Assembly: GCF_013426205.1 (NCBI RefSeq)
Contig: NC_089422.1
Location: forward strand, 9,079,001 to 9,143,000
Direction: 5' to 3'
Length of the DNA: 64,000 nucleotides
Origin: Metarhizium brunneum
Taxonomy: Eukaryota; Ascomycota; Sordariomycetes; Hypocreales; Clavicipitaceae
Both the position numbers and the translations under genes were made by a program. Numbering within the stretch: position 1 is the stretch's first letter; every line of letters starts with the position of its first letter. Positions 10,689 to 20,335 of the stretch are shown piece after piece. The notes below the pieces were generated by a model. The model searched no databases. It had not been told where the DNA came from and saw nothing but the letters and a program-made list of their open reading frames with translations.

Positions 10689-12466
10689 ATGCAGTCTTTT
10701 CTACAGTATCGACGTCTCAGGAAGGCTGCTCACGCACAAGTTTGTGACGCCAATGCCGCCGGCGCGCCTGGCATACCTACGCCGTCTCATACATGCACCC
10801 TGCCGACCGAATCTCTAGGCGTCAGAACCAACTTCCAAGGGTCCATTCCTGGTATCAACGTACAGACCTCGGGCGACAGAGATGCCGAATCCTCTCTTCT
10901 CTTTATTGTCACATGGGCCTCAGACCAAGACGCTGAGAATCCGCGAAACTTTTCCATGGCTAGACGTCTGATTGCGACCCTTCTCGTATCGATATTAGGC
11001 TGCGTTGTCGGCGTCGCCTCCTCCGTCTACTCTGGAGTTGCGCCCCAAAATGCCGAAGCCTTCGGTGTCTCTGAAGTCGCCGCATCCCTCGTAACCGGTA
11101 CGCAGTCCACTTATAGGCAACCACGTTTTCAATACACTCTCCAAAGGGCAGTGCTCTAACATTCACAGGCATCTATCTTCTCGGCTTCGCAGCCGGCTCC
11201 CTCGTCAGCGGCCCTCTCTCGGAAGTTCTTGGCCGCAATTTGGTCTACGTGAGCTCGTTGACGCTCTTCATCATCTTCGTCATGGCCTCGGCTTTGGCAC
11301 CAAACTTTGGCGCGCAGCTCGCTTTCCGCTTCCTGTCTGGCGTGTTTGGCTGCCCGCCCCTGACTTGTGCGGGCGGCACCATAGCAGACCTGTGGAACCC
11401 GTTGGAAAAGACGACTTACTTTCCCATGTATGCCATTATATCTTTTTGCGGTCCTGCCATGGGTCCTTTGATCGCATCCTACATCGGCCAGACGGATGTA
11501 CTTTCTTGGCGGTGGGCGGGCTGGATTGTGACAATCATGTCCGGGGCCGTCTTGGTATTGATTGTATTCTTTCAGCCCGAGACCTATTCGCCACTGCTGT
11601 TGAGTTGGAGAGCCAAGCACCTCAGAGCTGCTACTGGAGATGGGCGATTTCGCTGCGAGATGGATGTCGACCACATCTCTCTTGTTCGCCGCATTGGCAG
11701 GGCCATGAAGAACCAATTTCTCATCACGATACATGAGCCGATTGTCTTGCTGATTTCCTTATACATGACTGTGGTATATATCGTGCTCTTCACATTCTTG
11801 GATGGCTACGCCTACATTTACACCGACGTTCACGGCCTGTCCCAGGGTTTGACCAACATCATCTGGGTCGCCATGGTTATAGGTATAGTTTCCGCCGCGT
11901 TCCTCGTCCCTCCAGCTTATATTTGGACAAGGAGGCTGTTACGCGACAACACCGAGGGACGGTCTTCCGACGGGTTCCATATCCAGCCCGAACAGCGTTT
12001 GTGGTACGCCATGCTGGGAGCTCCTTTGATACCCATCAGCCTGTTTTGGATGGCCTGGACTGACTTTGTAGGTTCTGCTGCTGCGGTCGAGACGAAGGGT
12101 ATTCTCAGTGCTAACACGCATCTGTAACAGGCCCGAATTTCTGTCTGGTCCCCGATTATTGCTTCGGCCGTCTTTGGGCTTGGTACCATTTGCATCTTTA
12201 TTAGCTCCTACATGTACGTCATAGACTGCTATCATATCTATGCCGCCTCGGCATTGGCATTCATGACCGTCTCTCGTTATGCCGCGGCCGGTGTAATGAC
12301 CGTCGTTGGCATTCCATTCTATCGGAACATGGGCGTCCAGTGGACGCTCACGATCCTCGGCTGCATCAGCGCCGCTTTGGTTCCGGTCCCATTCGTCTTC
12401 TACTGCTCCGGGCCAACTATCCGGAAATGGAGCAAGTTTGCCGAGAGCCAAGACTCCAAGGTTTAA
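10689..12466 (+). CDS. Major facilitator superfamily transporter, DHA1-like
   Basis: Seen: three exons (10689-11097, 11169-12067, 12131-12466), 547 residues. A hydrophilic N-terminus of ~75 residues ends with DQDAENPRNFSMARR, the family's pre-TM1 signature. Twelve membrane helices follow. Motif A between TM2 and TM3 is GPLSEVLGRN, and the TM4/5 region holds GGTIADLWNP and GPAMGPLIASYIG (motif C-like). The central loop lies at ~residues 310-345. Known: this arrangement matches drug:H+ antiporters and polyamine/fluconazole exporters (TPO/FLR1 type). Inference: export or uptake of a small molecule linked to the neighbouring regulator and Tm-1-like proteins. Convergent with the UPF0261 gene, with 339 bp between stops. 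Confidence 0.9.
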
Positions 12467-12805
12467 GCCTGTAGGTAGATATGAAAAGACAAAGAGAACG
12501 GGGCTACATCTGTATCCTAATACACACTATGCAATTATGAAGCATGGGGGAAACACCCCACACATCATGTATAGATATTAGACCTTGCATAACTAATAAT
12601 TCTTGGTACCTTTTTCGTACTACAAAGCTTAGACATGACTTTCGTGCAACTGGAAATTTTGAGAGCGAAATCTCGAGCGGGCCGTTTGTTAATTTTAGTG
12701 TGTCTGGTAACCAAGTGAAGTAGAATATACGCGTTTTTACTTGATTTGACAAATGAAAATACTACTTTTCTCAAAGAAAATCAACTACACTACTAGTGAC
12801 GTACA
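12467..12805. other. Convergent 3' intergenic spacer
   Basis: A 339-bp AT-richer spacer between the stops of the MFS and UPF0261 genes. It should contain both polyadenylation regions. No gene or repeat was seen. Confidence 0.6.
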
Positions 12806-14089
12806 TCACTGACCCAAAGTCCTGGCGACAAGACTCATCAGCCTCTCAGCAATATCAACCGCGAAGCCGCCATCGTTAATCTCGCGAGCATCCTCCACCA
12901 CCCGAATACCACTCTCTTTCAATCCAAATTTCAACGTCTCAAACAGAGCGCCATCGGCACGGGAGTCCGCAAACGGCCCCGACGGAGTCGAAAGGCTGCT
13001 CACGCCTCCCATCGGAAGCCAAACTTCCACCATAGAGGCGTCCTTGGCGAATCGACGGAGCTTGTCCACCATAAACACGGCCACGTCAGCACACTCAGTG
13101 TCAGAGGTTCGCATGAGAGTAACGTTGGGGTTATGCCTGTACAGTCTCCGGTGTTTGTAACACGGCGGAACCGTCTCCAGCGGCCCAAAGTTAACCATGT
13201 CCGCCGCGCCAACGGATACAACGTTGGGTATGCCCCTTGTCAACGCGGCCTCGAAGCGCTCAGGGCCAGCGCGCATGTTCCCGCCCGCGAGCAAATCGCA
13301 CACCTCGGTCGTGGTAAGGTCCAGGACAGCATCGAGCCCGCCTTGTTCGACGAGCCGCTCCATCGACTTGCCCCCATGACCAGTGGCGTGGAAAACATAC
13401 ACCTCTGCGTCGTGGTGGCTCTCTAGATGGCGCCTGACGGTGTCCACGCATGCGGTCGTGACTCCAAACATTGTGATGCCGATTCTGGTTCTCTGCGTTC
13501 CGGCCGTCATGGTGCGTGGGTTGTCGCGCGCCAGTCTCTGCTCGTAGGAGAAGGCCATGCCGGCAATGGCGCCTGCTGCGTTGGAGAGAATCTCGCATAG
13601 TAGCCGATTTGTGCCGGCGATGTCGACGACAGAGTACATGAGCGACATGTCTGTTTCTCCGACTACGGGGCCCGTGTCCCCGGATGCGACGGTACTGACG
13701 ATGAGCTTGGGAAGGCCGAGAGGGACTGCGTCTCTCATGACGGCGGAGACGATGCTCGTGCCTCCGCTGCCGCCGGCTCCGATGATTCCGTGTATTTTGT
13801 GTCTATGTTCTAGGTCGCGGATGTATTTGGACGCACAGGGAATCACCTCGTCAATTGCTTCGGCGCGGGACCTGGGCGGGACATGGCGGCCGGGTTGGGA
13901 ATATTGTTCCAGCAGTTGGGAACGAGATATGCTGATGGCACTGTTTGTCACATGCTCTCTGCCGCAGTCGATGAGGGTAATATGCGTTGGAAGAGGGAGA
14001 CATTGAGATATGCTGGCGATGTGCTCGCGAAGATACATGAACTCGTCCTTCTTAGTATCGAGTGTTCCGATAATGACAATGTGAGGCAT
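12806..14089 (-). CDS. UPF0261 / Tm-1-like ATP-binding domain protein
   Basis: Seen: intronless, 427 residues. Begins MPHIVIIGTLDTKKDEF, the family's N-terminal strand with the TLDTK motif. A glycine-rich segment GAGGSGGTSIVSAVMRD follows at ~110, then LPKLIVSTVASGDTGPVVGETD (residues ~130-150), VFHATGHGGKSMERLV (~235) and GGVSSLSTPSGPFAD near the C-terminus. Known: this is the UPF0261 domain that forms the N-terminal half of tomato Tm-1, a protein that binds tobamovirus replicase; bacterial relatives are single-domain. The cellular substrate is unknown. Context: head-to-head with a TIM-barrel gene that corresponds to the C-terminal half of Tm-1, which implies joint function and shared regulation. 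Confidence 0.9.
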   Translation of the reverse strand: MPHIVIIGTLDTKKDEFMYLREHIASISQCLPLPTHITLIDCGREHVTNSAISISRSQLLEQYSQPGRHVPPRSRAEAIDEVIPCASKYIRDLEHRHKIHGIIGAGGSGGTSIVSAVMRDAVPLGLPKLIVSTVASGDTGPVVGETDMSLMYSVVDIAGTNRLLCEILSNAAGAIAGMAFSYEQRLARDNPRTMTAGTQRTRIGITMFGVTTACVDTVRRHLESHHDAEVYVFHATGHGGKSMERLVEQGGLDAVLDLTTTEVCDLLAGGNMRAGPERFEAALTRGIPNVVSVGAADMVNFGPLETVPPCYKHRRLYRHNPNVTLMRTSDTECADVAVFMVDKLRRFAKDASMVEVWLPMGGVSSLSTPSGPFADSRADGALFETLKFGLKESGIRVVEDAREINDGGFAVDIAERLMSLVARTLGQ

Positions 14090-14550
14090 CTTGAAATGAA
14101 ATTGAGAAAGAGGTGGATGCGGGGAATGCGGGAGGTGATTTATCTTCTAATCACAGCGAGTGAAATGAATACGGCAACGCCAATGCGACAATTGCCCACT
14201 ATGCTGGTGACTGTTATATTTGCGATTGGTAAATATAGGCCTATTTGATACTAAACGTCACCCAGAGGCAGCGCCGCCATGTCCGCCATGTCCACGTCCG
14301 CGATGTCCGCTATCTCCGCCATCGCCGCCATTTCCACTGCGAGCCCAGGTTGTTGGCGCCGCGAGGTCCTTGGGTAAAGAAGCTCAAAGTCTACATCATC
14401 GACTACGAAGTAAGTACTTAAACCAGCCTGTTTCCACAGATGGAGTCATCATGTCCCCCAATCAAACGGCAATACTTATACGACTTGGCTGTCCTTCCGA
14501 ACCTCTCCCGTCTCCCATCTAAATTCCGCCCCCCCAACATAACCACCGTC
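14090..14550. promoter_or_regulatory. Bidirectional promoter of the split Tm-1-like pair, with a repeat and a uORF
   Basis: A 461-bp region between two divergent starts. At 14272-14333 a degenerate 9-bp repeat related to TCCGCCATG is present. It forms part of a 32-codon upstream frame (14279-14377, beginning MSAMSTSAMSAISAIAA) on the TIM-barrel strand. This could be a uORF or simply a repeat with coding potential. An in-frame ATG at 14440 gives an alternative, less likely, longer N-terminus for the TIM-barrel gene. Confidence 0.5.
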
Positions 14551-15455
14551 ATGAATCGGCGCGAAATCATCCAGCGCCTCCGCGGCCAGATAGAGAAGAA
14601 GAGGCCGATTGTCGGGGCCGGTGCCGGTATGACAACAGACCACCCCGCCCGATGTATAGCAATGCCCTTGACAGCACACTAACTCTTCTCCGCCAAGGAA
14701 TCGGTCTTTCGGCCAAGGGCGTCGAGGCCGGCGGCGGCGACCTGATTGTCATTTACAACAGCGGCCGATTCCGCATGGCCGGCCGCGGCAGCCTGGCAGG
14801 GCTCATGCCCTACAGCAACGCGAACAAGACCGTCGTCGACATGGCGGCCGAGGTTCTCTCCGCCGTCAAGCACACGCCCGTCCTTGCCGGCGTCTGCGGA
14901 ACCGATCCCTTCGTCAACATGCGCCGCTTCCTCGGCCAGCTCCAAGACATGGGCTTTGCAGGCGTGCAAAACTTTCCCACTGTCGGGCTTATAGACGGCA
15001 ATTTCCGGCTCGGCTTGGAAGAGACGGGCATGGGGTACGATAGGGAAGTGGCCATGATTGCTGAAGCCGCCGAAATGGGCCTGCTTACCACGCCGTATGT
15101 GTTTGATGCCGACGACGCCGTTGCCATGACCCGGGCGGGGGCTGATATCCTCGTCGCGCACATGGGGTTGACTACCTCGGGAAAGATTGGGGCGAGAACA
15201 GCAAAGAGTCTCGAGGCGTGCGTTGCCGAGATCCAAGAGATACGGAACGCGGCGGTCGCTATTAGAGAGGATGTTATTGTCTTGTGTCATGGTGGTCCGA
15301 TCGCCAGGCCGGAGGATGCGCAGTATATTCTAGAAAGGGTCGAGGGCCTTCATGGATTCTACGGTGCTAGTTCTATTGAGAGGCTGCCGGTAGAGGTCGC
15401 TATCCAGCAGGTTACTCGGGAATTCAAGGATGTCAACTTGGAATTGGTCAAATAG
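14551..15455 (+). CDS. TIM-barrel protein, Tm-1 C-terminal-domain / PEP-hydrolase-like family
   Basis: Seen: two exons (14551-14626, 14698-15455), 277 residues. The N-terminus [26 protein letters not shown] joins across the intron to [20 protein letters not shown]. Further conserved blocks are [40 protein letters not shown] and [18 protein letters not shown], with [14 protein letters not shown] near the end. The start at 14551 matches the usual family N-terminus. Known: the family is predicted to be a TIM-barrel enzyme (often annotated phosphoenolpyruvate hydrolase-like), found next to or fused with UPF0261. The reaction is not established. The divergent UPF0261 gene is its natural partner. 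Confidence 0.9.
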
Positions 15456-16979
15456 TAGACGAGCCGACCGGGTACGCAGAACCACGAAGAGGCAATTTGA
15501 ATAAATATCATAATCTGGGTGCCGCTTGCTGAGCATTCGACTATTTTCTTTGTAGTACTCGTGTCTATTCTGGACAGATGCAACTTTGGACAACTCATAA
15601 AGCAGATGAATCCAGCAGCGCGTCAACTCCACGCATGGGTTGTTTACACGAAAGTTTCATATTTATATCGAGTATAGGTCTTGCATTGAATTCTGCCTCG
15701 TGCCGGTCTAGCTCTACAAGATATTTCTCCGTAATCCTGGTATTCTGCCGAAATTATCAACTCATCCTTGTCTTATTGTCCTTGTTCGACCACGCATTTT
15801 CCTCCAGACATGGCCAATACAGGCCGCCCGAAACATGCCAAGACTCTGGGCGGTCAAGAAAAAAAAGACGTGGAGCTCTCGTACGCTGGGAAACAGTTGT
15901 ACCATTCTGTGTTTTCCCGGTAAAAAACATACTTTATAGCCCTCGTGTAAACGTGCGACACCAAGTATTTATAATGTGACTCTAAAAGACCGTACAACGT
16001 GAGCGCCGAATAATAAGCTCCGAATCCTCCTCATCGTCCTCACTAACAAACAGCAAGGTTCTCCAGCTCACTGGCCACAGCATCGAGATCACCCCGGTCT
16101 CCTGACAGCTGATATTTGCTGCAAGTATTGCCGAGGTTGCTGGGAGGATCGACTTGGGCGCTCGCATCCTGTTGTGGCTGATCTCTTGCTGGAAGATGAA
16201 TCGTTTCCTGGGCAAATTTGATTCCTTTCTCCAGATCTTCCGTAATCACCGTCTCGGCAGTGGAGATGAATTCAACTCGGTCGACTCCGATGCTGATTTC
16301 GTCACCCTGGGTTTTTCCGTTGCCCATTACATTATACTTGATATTTAAGTAGAAACGCAAAAATATAAAAACCCAAATCTATCAAGATTCAAGGTGTATT
16401 ATATATATATCTTTGTTCTGGTCTCTTATTATTCTTGGCCTGGTACAGCTGCCCAGTAGCTTGTGGAGACTCGCTTACCCAAGAAAACTGTACAGCAGAA
16501 GAGCCTGCATAAGCCACTGGGCAGCCAAAGAGAGAGTTGCAATTTTACTTGACTACTCCGTACTAAGCGATATAATAATCCCCCTTGATATTATATAATT
16601 TCAAGCATTGAAGAGTTGTACTTGAAACCTGTTTCCATCACCCCCCGCCAGGTCACGCATGAAGAATAATTTGAAGTACACACAAAGAAGTGCTAGCGGG
16701 GGCCATAAAACAGATACTTGGACGCATTTGATTTGTAGAGCGGGACGAATTAAGGTTTGTTGATGGGCAAAAGTCAAATTACACGGGAGCGCGGCTCCAC
16801 CCGCAGCCATGCGCATCAAATGGCCTCATGTCATGCAAGCCGGCCCGCCGTGCAGATTCAACAGCCCCGGCGGCCGTGACATAAATACCCAGGAAGAAAC
16901 CCGTATGACCGGCATTCCCTCTGCTATACCATCATCCAACTTGAACCATTCATTCCTTTCGTCCAACGCCCCGGTGGCC
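15456..16979. other. Intergenic region, 1.5 kb, one weak small frame
   Basis: The sequence is AT-rich around 16350-16600, including a TATATATATA run near 16397-16410. Apart from the weak minus-strand frame described separately, nothing is supported. The last ~150 bp hold the chitinase promoter (CATAAATA at 16878-16885). Confidence 0.5.
16043..16327 (-). CDS. Possible small hypothetical protein (weak)
   Basis: A 94-codon frame starting MGNGKTQGDEISIGVDRVEF. The composition is protein-like (acidic, with regular Val/Ile/Leu spacing), unlike most spurious frames here. I do not recognise it. The flanks are AT-rich and no clear promoter is visible. It may be a relic or a short unannotated gene; transcript data would decide. 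Confidence 0.25.
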   Translation of the reverse strand: MGNGKTQGDEISIGVDRVEFISTAETVITEDLEKGIKFAQETIHLPARDQPQQDASAQVDPPSNLGNTCSKYQLSGDRGDLDAVASELENLAVC

Positions 16980-18439
16980 ATGAAAATGCCGTCCCTCTTC
17001 GCTTCTTCACTCGCGCTGCTCGCCGCTTCCGCCGCTGGCGCCGCCGCTGCATGTACCGGTAAAAAGAATTCCACAGGCTACGTCAACGCCGTCTACTTTA
17101 CCAACTGGTGCGCTTTCCGTGCTCCTTCTATAGGTGGCAAACGCCCAGACTAACGGCCGCAACAGGGGCACTCACAATGGCACCAACTACCAGCCCGCCG
17201 CGCTGCCCGCGCCGCAAATCTCCCACCTCAACTACGCCTTTGTGAACCTGACCATCAACGGGACCGTGTAAGTCACGTCAAGTCTGCCATCAATGGGTAC
17301 CCTGGCGACCCGACCAGCTAACCGGCCGCCCACAGCTTCTCTGCGGATCCCGTCGCCGACACGGAGAGGCGCTACCCGGGAGACTGTAAGTCCGATCCCA
17401 CCATCAATGGTACACATGTACAGTCCAGCTCACGCGGCGCGCAGCCCAGGATAAATCCGACACGGCCAACGTCTACGGCGCCGTCAAGCAGCTGTTCCTG
17501 CTCAAAAAGGCCAACCGGCACATGAAGCTGCTCATCTCCATCGGCGGCTGGACCTGGTCGCAGAACCCGGCGTTTGCGACCGTGGCCGCGTCCAACGCCA
17601 CGCGCCTCACCTTTGCGCGGTCGGCCGTCGAGCTCGTCCGCGACTGGGGCTTCGACGGCATCGACCTCGACTGGGAGTACCCGCAGGACGCCAAGCAGGC
17701 CGCCGACATGGTGCTCCTGCTGCAGGCCCTGCGCGACGAGCTCGACGCCTACGCCGCCCGCTCCGCCCCCGGCTACCGCTTCCAGCTGACCATTGCCTCG
17801 CCCGCCGGCGCCGCCGCCTACAACAAGCTGCAGCTGGCCAAGCTCGGCGCCATCCTCGACTACGTGCACCTCATGGCCTACGACTTTGCCGGCTCCTGGT
17901 CCAAGGCCAGCGGCCACCTCGCCCACCTGTACACCAACCCGCAGCTGGTGAACCGCTCCGCCGACTCGGCCGTGCGCGACTACATCAAGGGCGGCGTCCC
18001 CCCCCACAAGCTCGTCCTCGGCATGCCCATCTACGGACGCGCCTTTCCCAACACCACCGGCCTCGGCGAGCCCTTCACCTCCACGCCCCCCACCCCGGGC
18101 CACGAGGAGCCGGATACCTACATGTACAACAAGCTGCCCAAGGCCGGGGCCGTCGAGATGTACGACGACGTCGCCAAGGCCGTCTACAGCTACGACAACC
18201 GCACGCGCGAGCTCATCTCGTACGATACCCCGGCCGTCACCCGCGACAAGGTGGCCTACGTGAAGCGCCTGGGGCTCGGCGGCAGCATGTTCTGGGAGGC
18301 GTCGGGCGATCGCAACGGCTCGCAATCCCTCATTGGCACGAGCCTGCACGCCCTGGGCTCGCTCGACTCCTCGCAGAACCTGCTCGACTATCCGGACTCG
18401 CGCTATGCCAATATTAGGAACAAGATGGCCTGTTCGTAG
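16980..18439 (+). CDS. GH18 endochitinase, ech42/chit42 type, secreted
   Basis: Seen: four exons (16980-17107, 17166-17267, 17336-17385, 17445-18439), 424 residues, phases consistent. An Ala-rich signal peptide (first ~23 residues, SLALLAASAAGAAAA) is followed by GYVNAVYFTNW. The substrate-binding SIGGWTW and catalytic DGIDLDWE (DxxDxDxE, the last Glu being the acid) are intact, as are MAYDFAGSW and the C-terminal GSMFWEASGD. No carbohydrate-binding module. Known: length and layout match the 42-kDa endochitinases of Trichoderma and Metarhizium (GH18 subgroup A), which cut chitin internally during mycoparasitism, insect infection or autolysis. Strongly GC-rich third positions suggest high expression. 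GTGCGC is a less common donor for intron 1, but the frame supports it. Confidence 0.95.
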
Positions 18440-18748
18440 CTGCTGCTGCTGCTGCTTTTGGTGCGCCTAGTTATACATTCGTTACATGGCCGAGTCCACA
18501 TGTTGGAGCGCGGCATTCTTTTCTCTTTCCTGTACGCTATTAGTTTGGTGCGGCTATAGACTCTCTTTCAACGCGCGCGCCTTGCCATGTTCCCATGCTT
18601 CATTCTTGTGACTGTCTAAATAGTTATACAGTACTAAAATAAGTCTTAGCCTCAGCTGTCCATTCGACTGTTGTAGTAAAAGTGCCGTCCAGTAAGTACA
18701 ATAGGACTTGAATTAAACAAAGAATTCGGTGCTACACCAACACCACTC
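18440..18748. other. Chitinase 3' flank, no gene
   Basis: A CTG microsatellite of five units follows the chitinase stop (18440-18454). Nothing else was seen in this ~300-bp 3' flank. Confidence 0.5.
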
Positions 18749-19378
18749 ATGCCAACTCTTGAAACCTTGCCGACGGCCCCTGTGCAGCTTTTCTGCGTCG
18801 ACTACCGGCTGGCTCCCGAATGCCCCTACCCAATACCTCTGGACGACTGCCGGGTTGCCTTGAACTTGGTGTCATGGGCGGGGGTGCAGGGGGTGGCTTG
18901 GCTGGAGGACTGACTCTTCTCGCTCGACGTCGTCAGCTACAACCGCAAATTGCGCCCCAGATTCTTCGCTGTCCATGCTTGACGACCGGAATAAAGCATC
19001 TATCCCTCAAGGCGCTGCAACGCTGGGGAATGCTGAGGATAGTGTGGCAAGGTAGGAGGAAACGATGTTCCTGTACACGCTGCATCGGCACGAGTTGAAG
19101 ATGCAGCAGGGCTTCCTCCGCTTTATATGGATATTAGCCAGCTCCATCTACTTGTCAAGGAAAAAGTATATGCTGAAAAGTTTCTCGCCGCAAATATGGA
19201 GACAGAATTCCATATCTACTCGGGGTTGCCTCATGCTTTCGAGGGTCCAGCATCGGGCCATTCAGATGCGAGGGAGATGAAGGAGAAGCGTATCCGACAA
19301 CTAGGAAAGTTTTTGAGAAGTGTAAAAACAGGTGGACTGTCCAAATCGGTAGCATCATGGAGCTGGGCTGTATTCTGA
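18749..19378 (+). pseudogene. Broken alpha/beta-hydrolase (HSL-type esterase)
   Basis: Seen in three frames: first VQLFCVDYRLAPECPYPIPLDD with a stop at 18911; then a shifted frame with GGGAGGGLAGGLTLLARR, standing where the GDSAGG nucleophile elbow should be; then a frame with LPHAFEG and a C-terminal helix (EMKEKRIRQLGKFLRSV). Known: HSL-family esterases have GDSAGG (catalytic Ser) and a late PHAFE-type His. Here the Ser position reads Gly, the frame breaks at least twice, and the N-terminal HGG oxyanion part is missing. It was presumably a lipase/arylesterase and is now dead. It lies next to a functional-looking endochitinase and a membrane-protein gene. Confidence 0.7.
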
Positions 19379-19414
19379 AACGTCTTAGCCGGAGGACTTG
19401 CATTGATCTACTCA

Positions 19415-20335
19415 TCAATTCTTGGCACTTTGCACGTGCCGTAATCGCTGATCCTTGGCTAGCTTATAGAAGATCCATGCCCCCCAGAGCTGGGCCGCCG
19501 AAAATAAAAAGTGCAGAAGGGGCGTCACAACCTTGAGCGATAAGCTCCATTTGTCCCAAAGGCTTCCAAACAACCACATGACAACAACGGTTTCCACTGT
19601 GGTACCAACAAGCTCCAGAGCCATGGTAGTATAAAATAATCGAGAGAGCAGTACGTGCTTCGAGTTGTGAGTGCGGTAGATGATCATGGCGATGTGAGGC
19701 CAGAGTTCGGCCAAAACATCGAAAGTGCCTGTGCTCGCGTTAATGGGCTTTGTCGGCAGCGAAACTGGGGGAGAGCGTGGTGGAAGAATCATACCCCAGA
19801 TGAAGCAAAGAATAAACTCGTACACAGCATCGCTTTGGTGATCAAAGTCGATGCTCATCGCAATGGCTGACTGTGCAATGATGATTGCGCCAACATGGTG
19901 AGCGAAACTGATGGGCGAGATATTATCGCGGTAAAAGAGCTCAAAGATGTACATGACGGTAAAGATTTGCGACGAGACAATCAAGACGTCTCCAAGAGTC
20001 GTCGATGATCCTGGAGAGAAGGGCGTGTGCGGTGTTCCGTAGCCGACAAGAATAGCGAGCAGTGGGTAAGCCGTCACGATGATGAGCAAAATCTTGGTTC
20101 CGGCCGCTACGTGATGGTTCACGAAGCTCCGTAATTGAGCATCAGTGAGGTCCTTCAGGACTCGAGGCGAGTAGAACTTGGGAATGACGACGAGGTCGAG
20201 GAGGTAGATGCGGATGGCGGCGAGGATGCAGGCAGCAATGGTAAGAATGAGGCCCGAGAAGGGCGCAATTTGGGAAACGAGCTGGTTGACCAGCTGTGCA
20301 AGATGCGGACCATGACTACCGGCGTGCTGATGCAT
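19415..20335 (-). CDS. Polytopic membrane protein, TLC-like
   Basis: Seen: two exons (19795-20335, 19415-19728), 284 residues, with six or seven hydrophobic helices. The first in-frame ATG is at 20335 (MHQHAGSHG). The 66-bp intron is a multiple of three and stop-free, so an unspliced message would also translate; splicing restores the continuous FIWGTFDVLAELWPH. A central FYRDNISPISFAHHVGA carries an HH pair as in TRAM-LAG1-CLN8 (TLC) proteins. Inference: ER-type lipid or sterol-related membrane protein. The family call is tentative. It is convergent with the esterase relic, and its promoter faces the 1.5-kb region before the repeat protein. Confidence 0.75.
   Translation of the reverse strand: MHQHAGSHGPHLAQLVNQLVSQIAPFSGLILTIAACILAAIRIYLLDLVVIPKFYSPRVLKDLTDAQLRSFVNHHVAAGTKILLIIVTAYPLLAILVGYGTPHTPFSPGSSTTLGDVLIVSSQIFTVMYIFELFYRDNISPISFAHHVGAIIIAQSAIAMSIDFDHQSDAVYEFILCFIWGMILPPRSPPVSLPTKPINASTGTFDVLAELWPHIAMIIYRTHNSKHVLLSRLFYTTMALELVGTTVETVVVMWLFGSLWDKWSLSLKVVTPLLHFLFSAAQLWGAWIFYKLAKDQRLRHVQSAKN

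Noticed and set aside
17372..18349. Long minus-strand open frame (325 codons)
   Set aside because: It is the antisense of the chitinase; high GC at third positions removes stops on the other strand.
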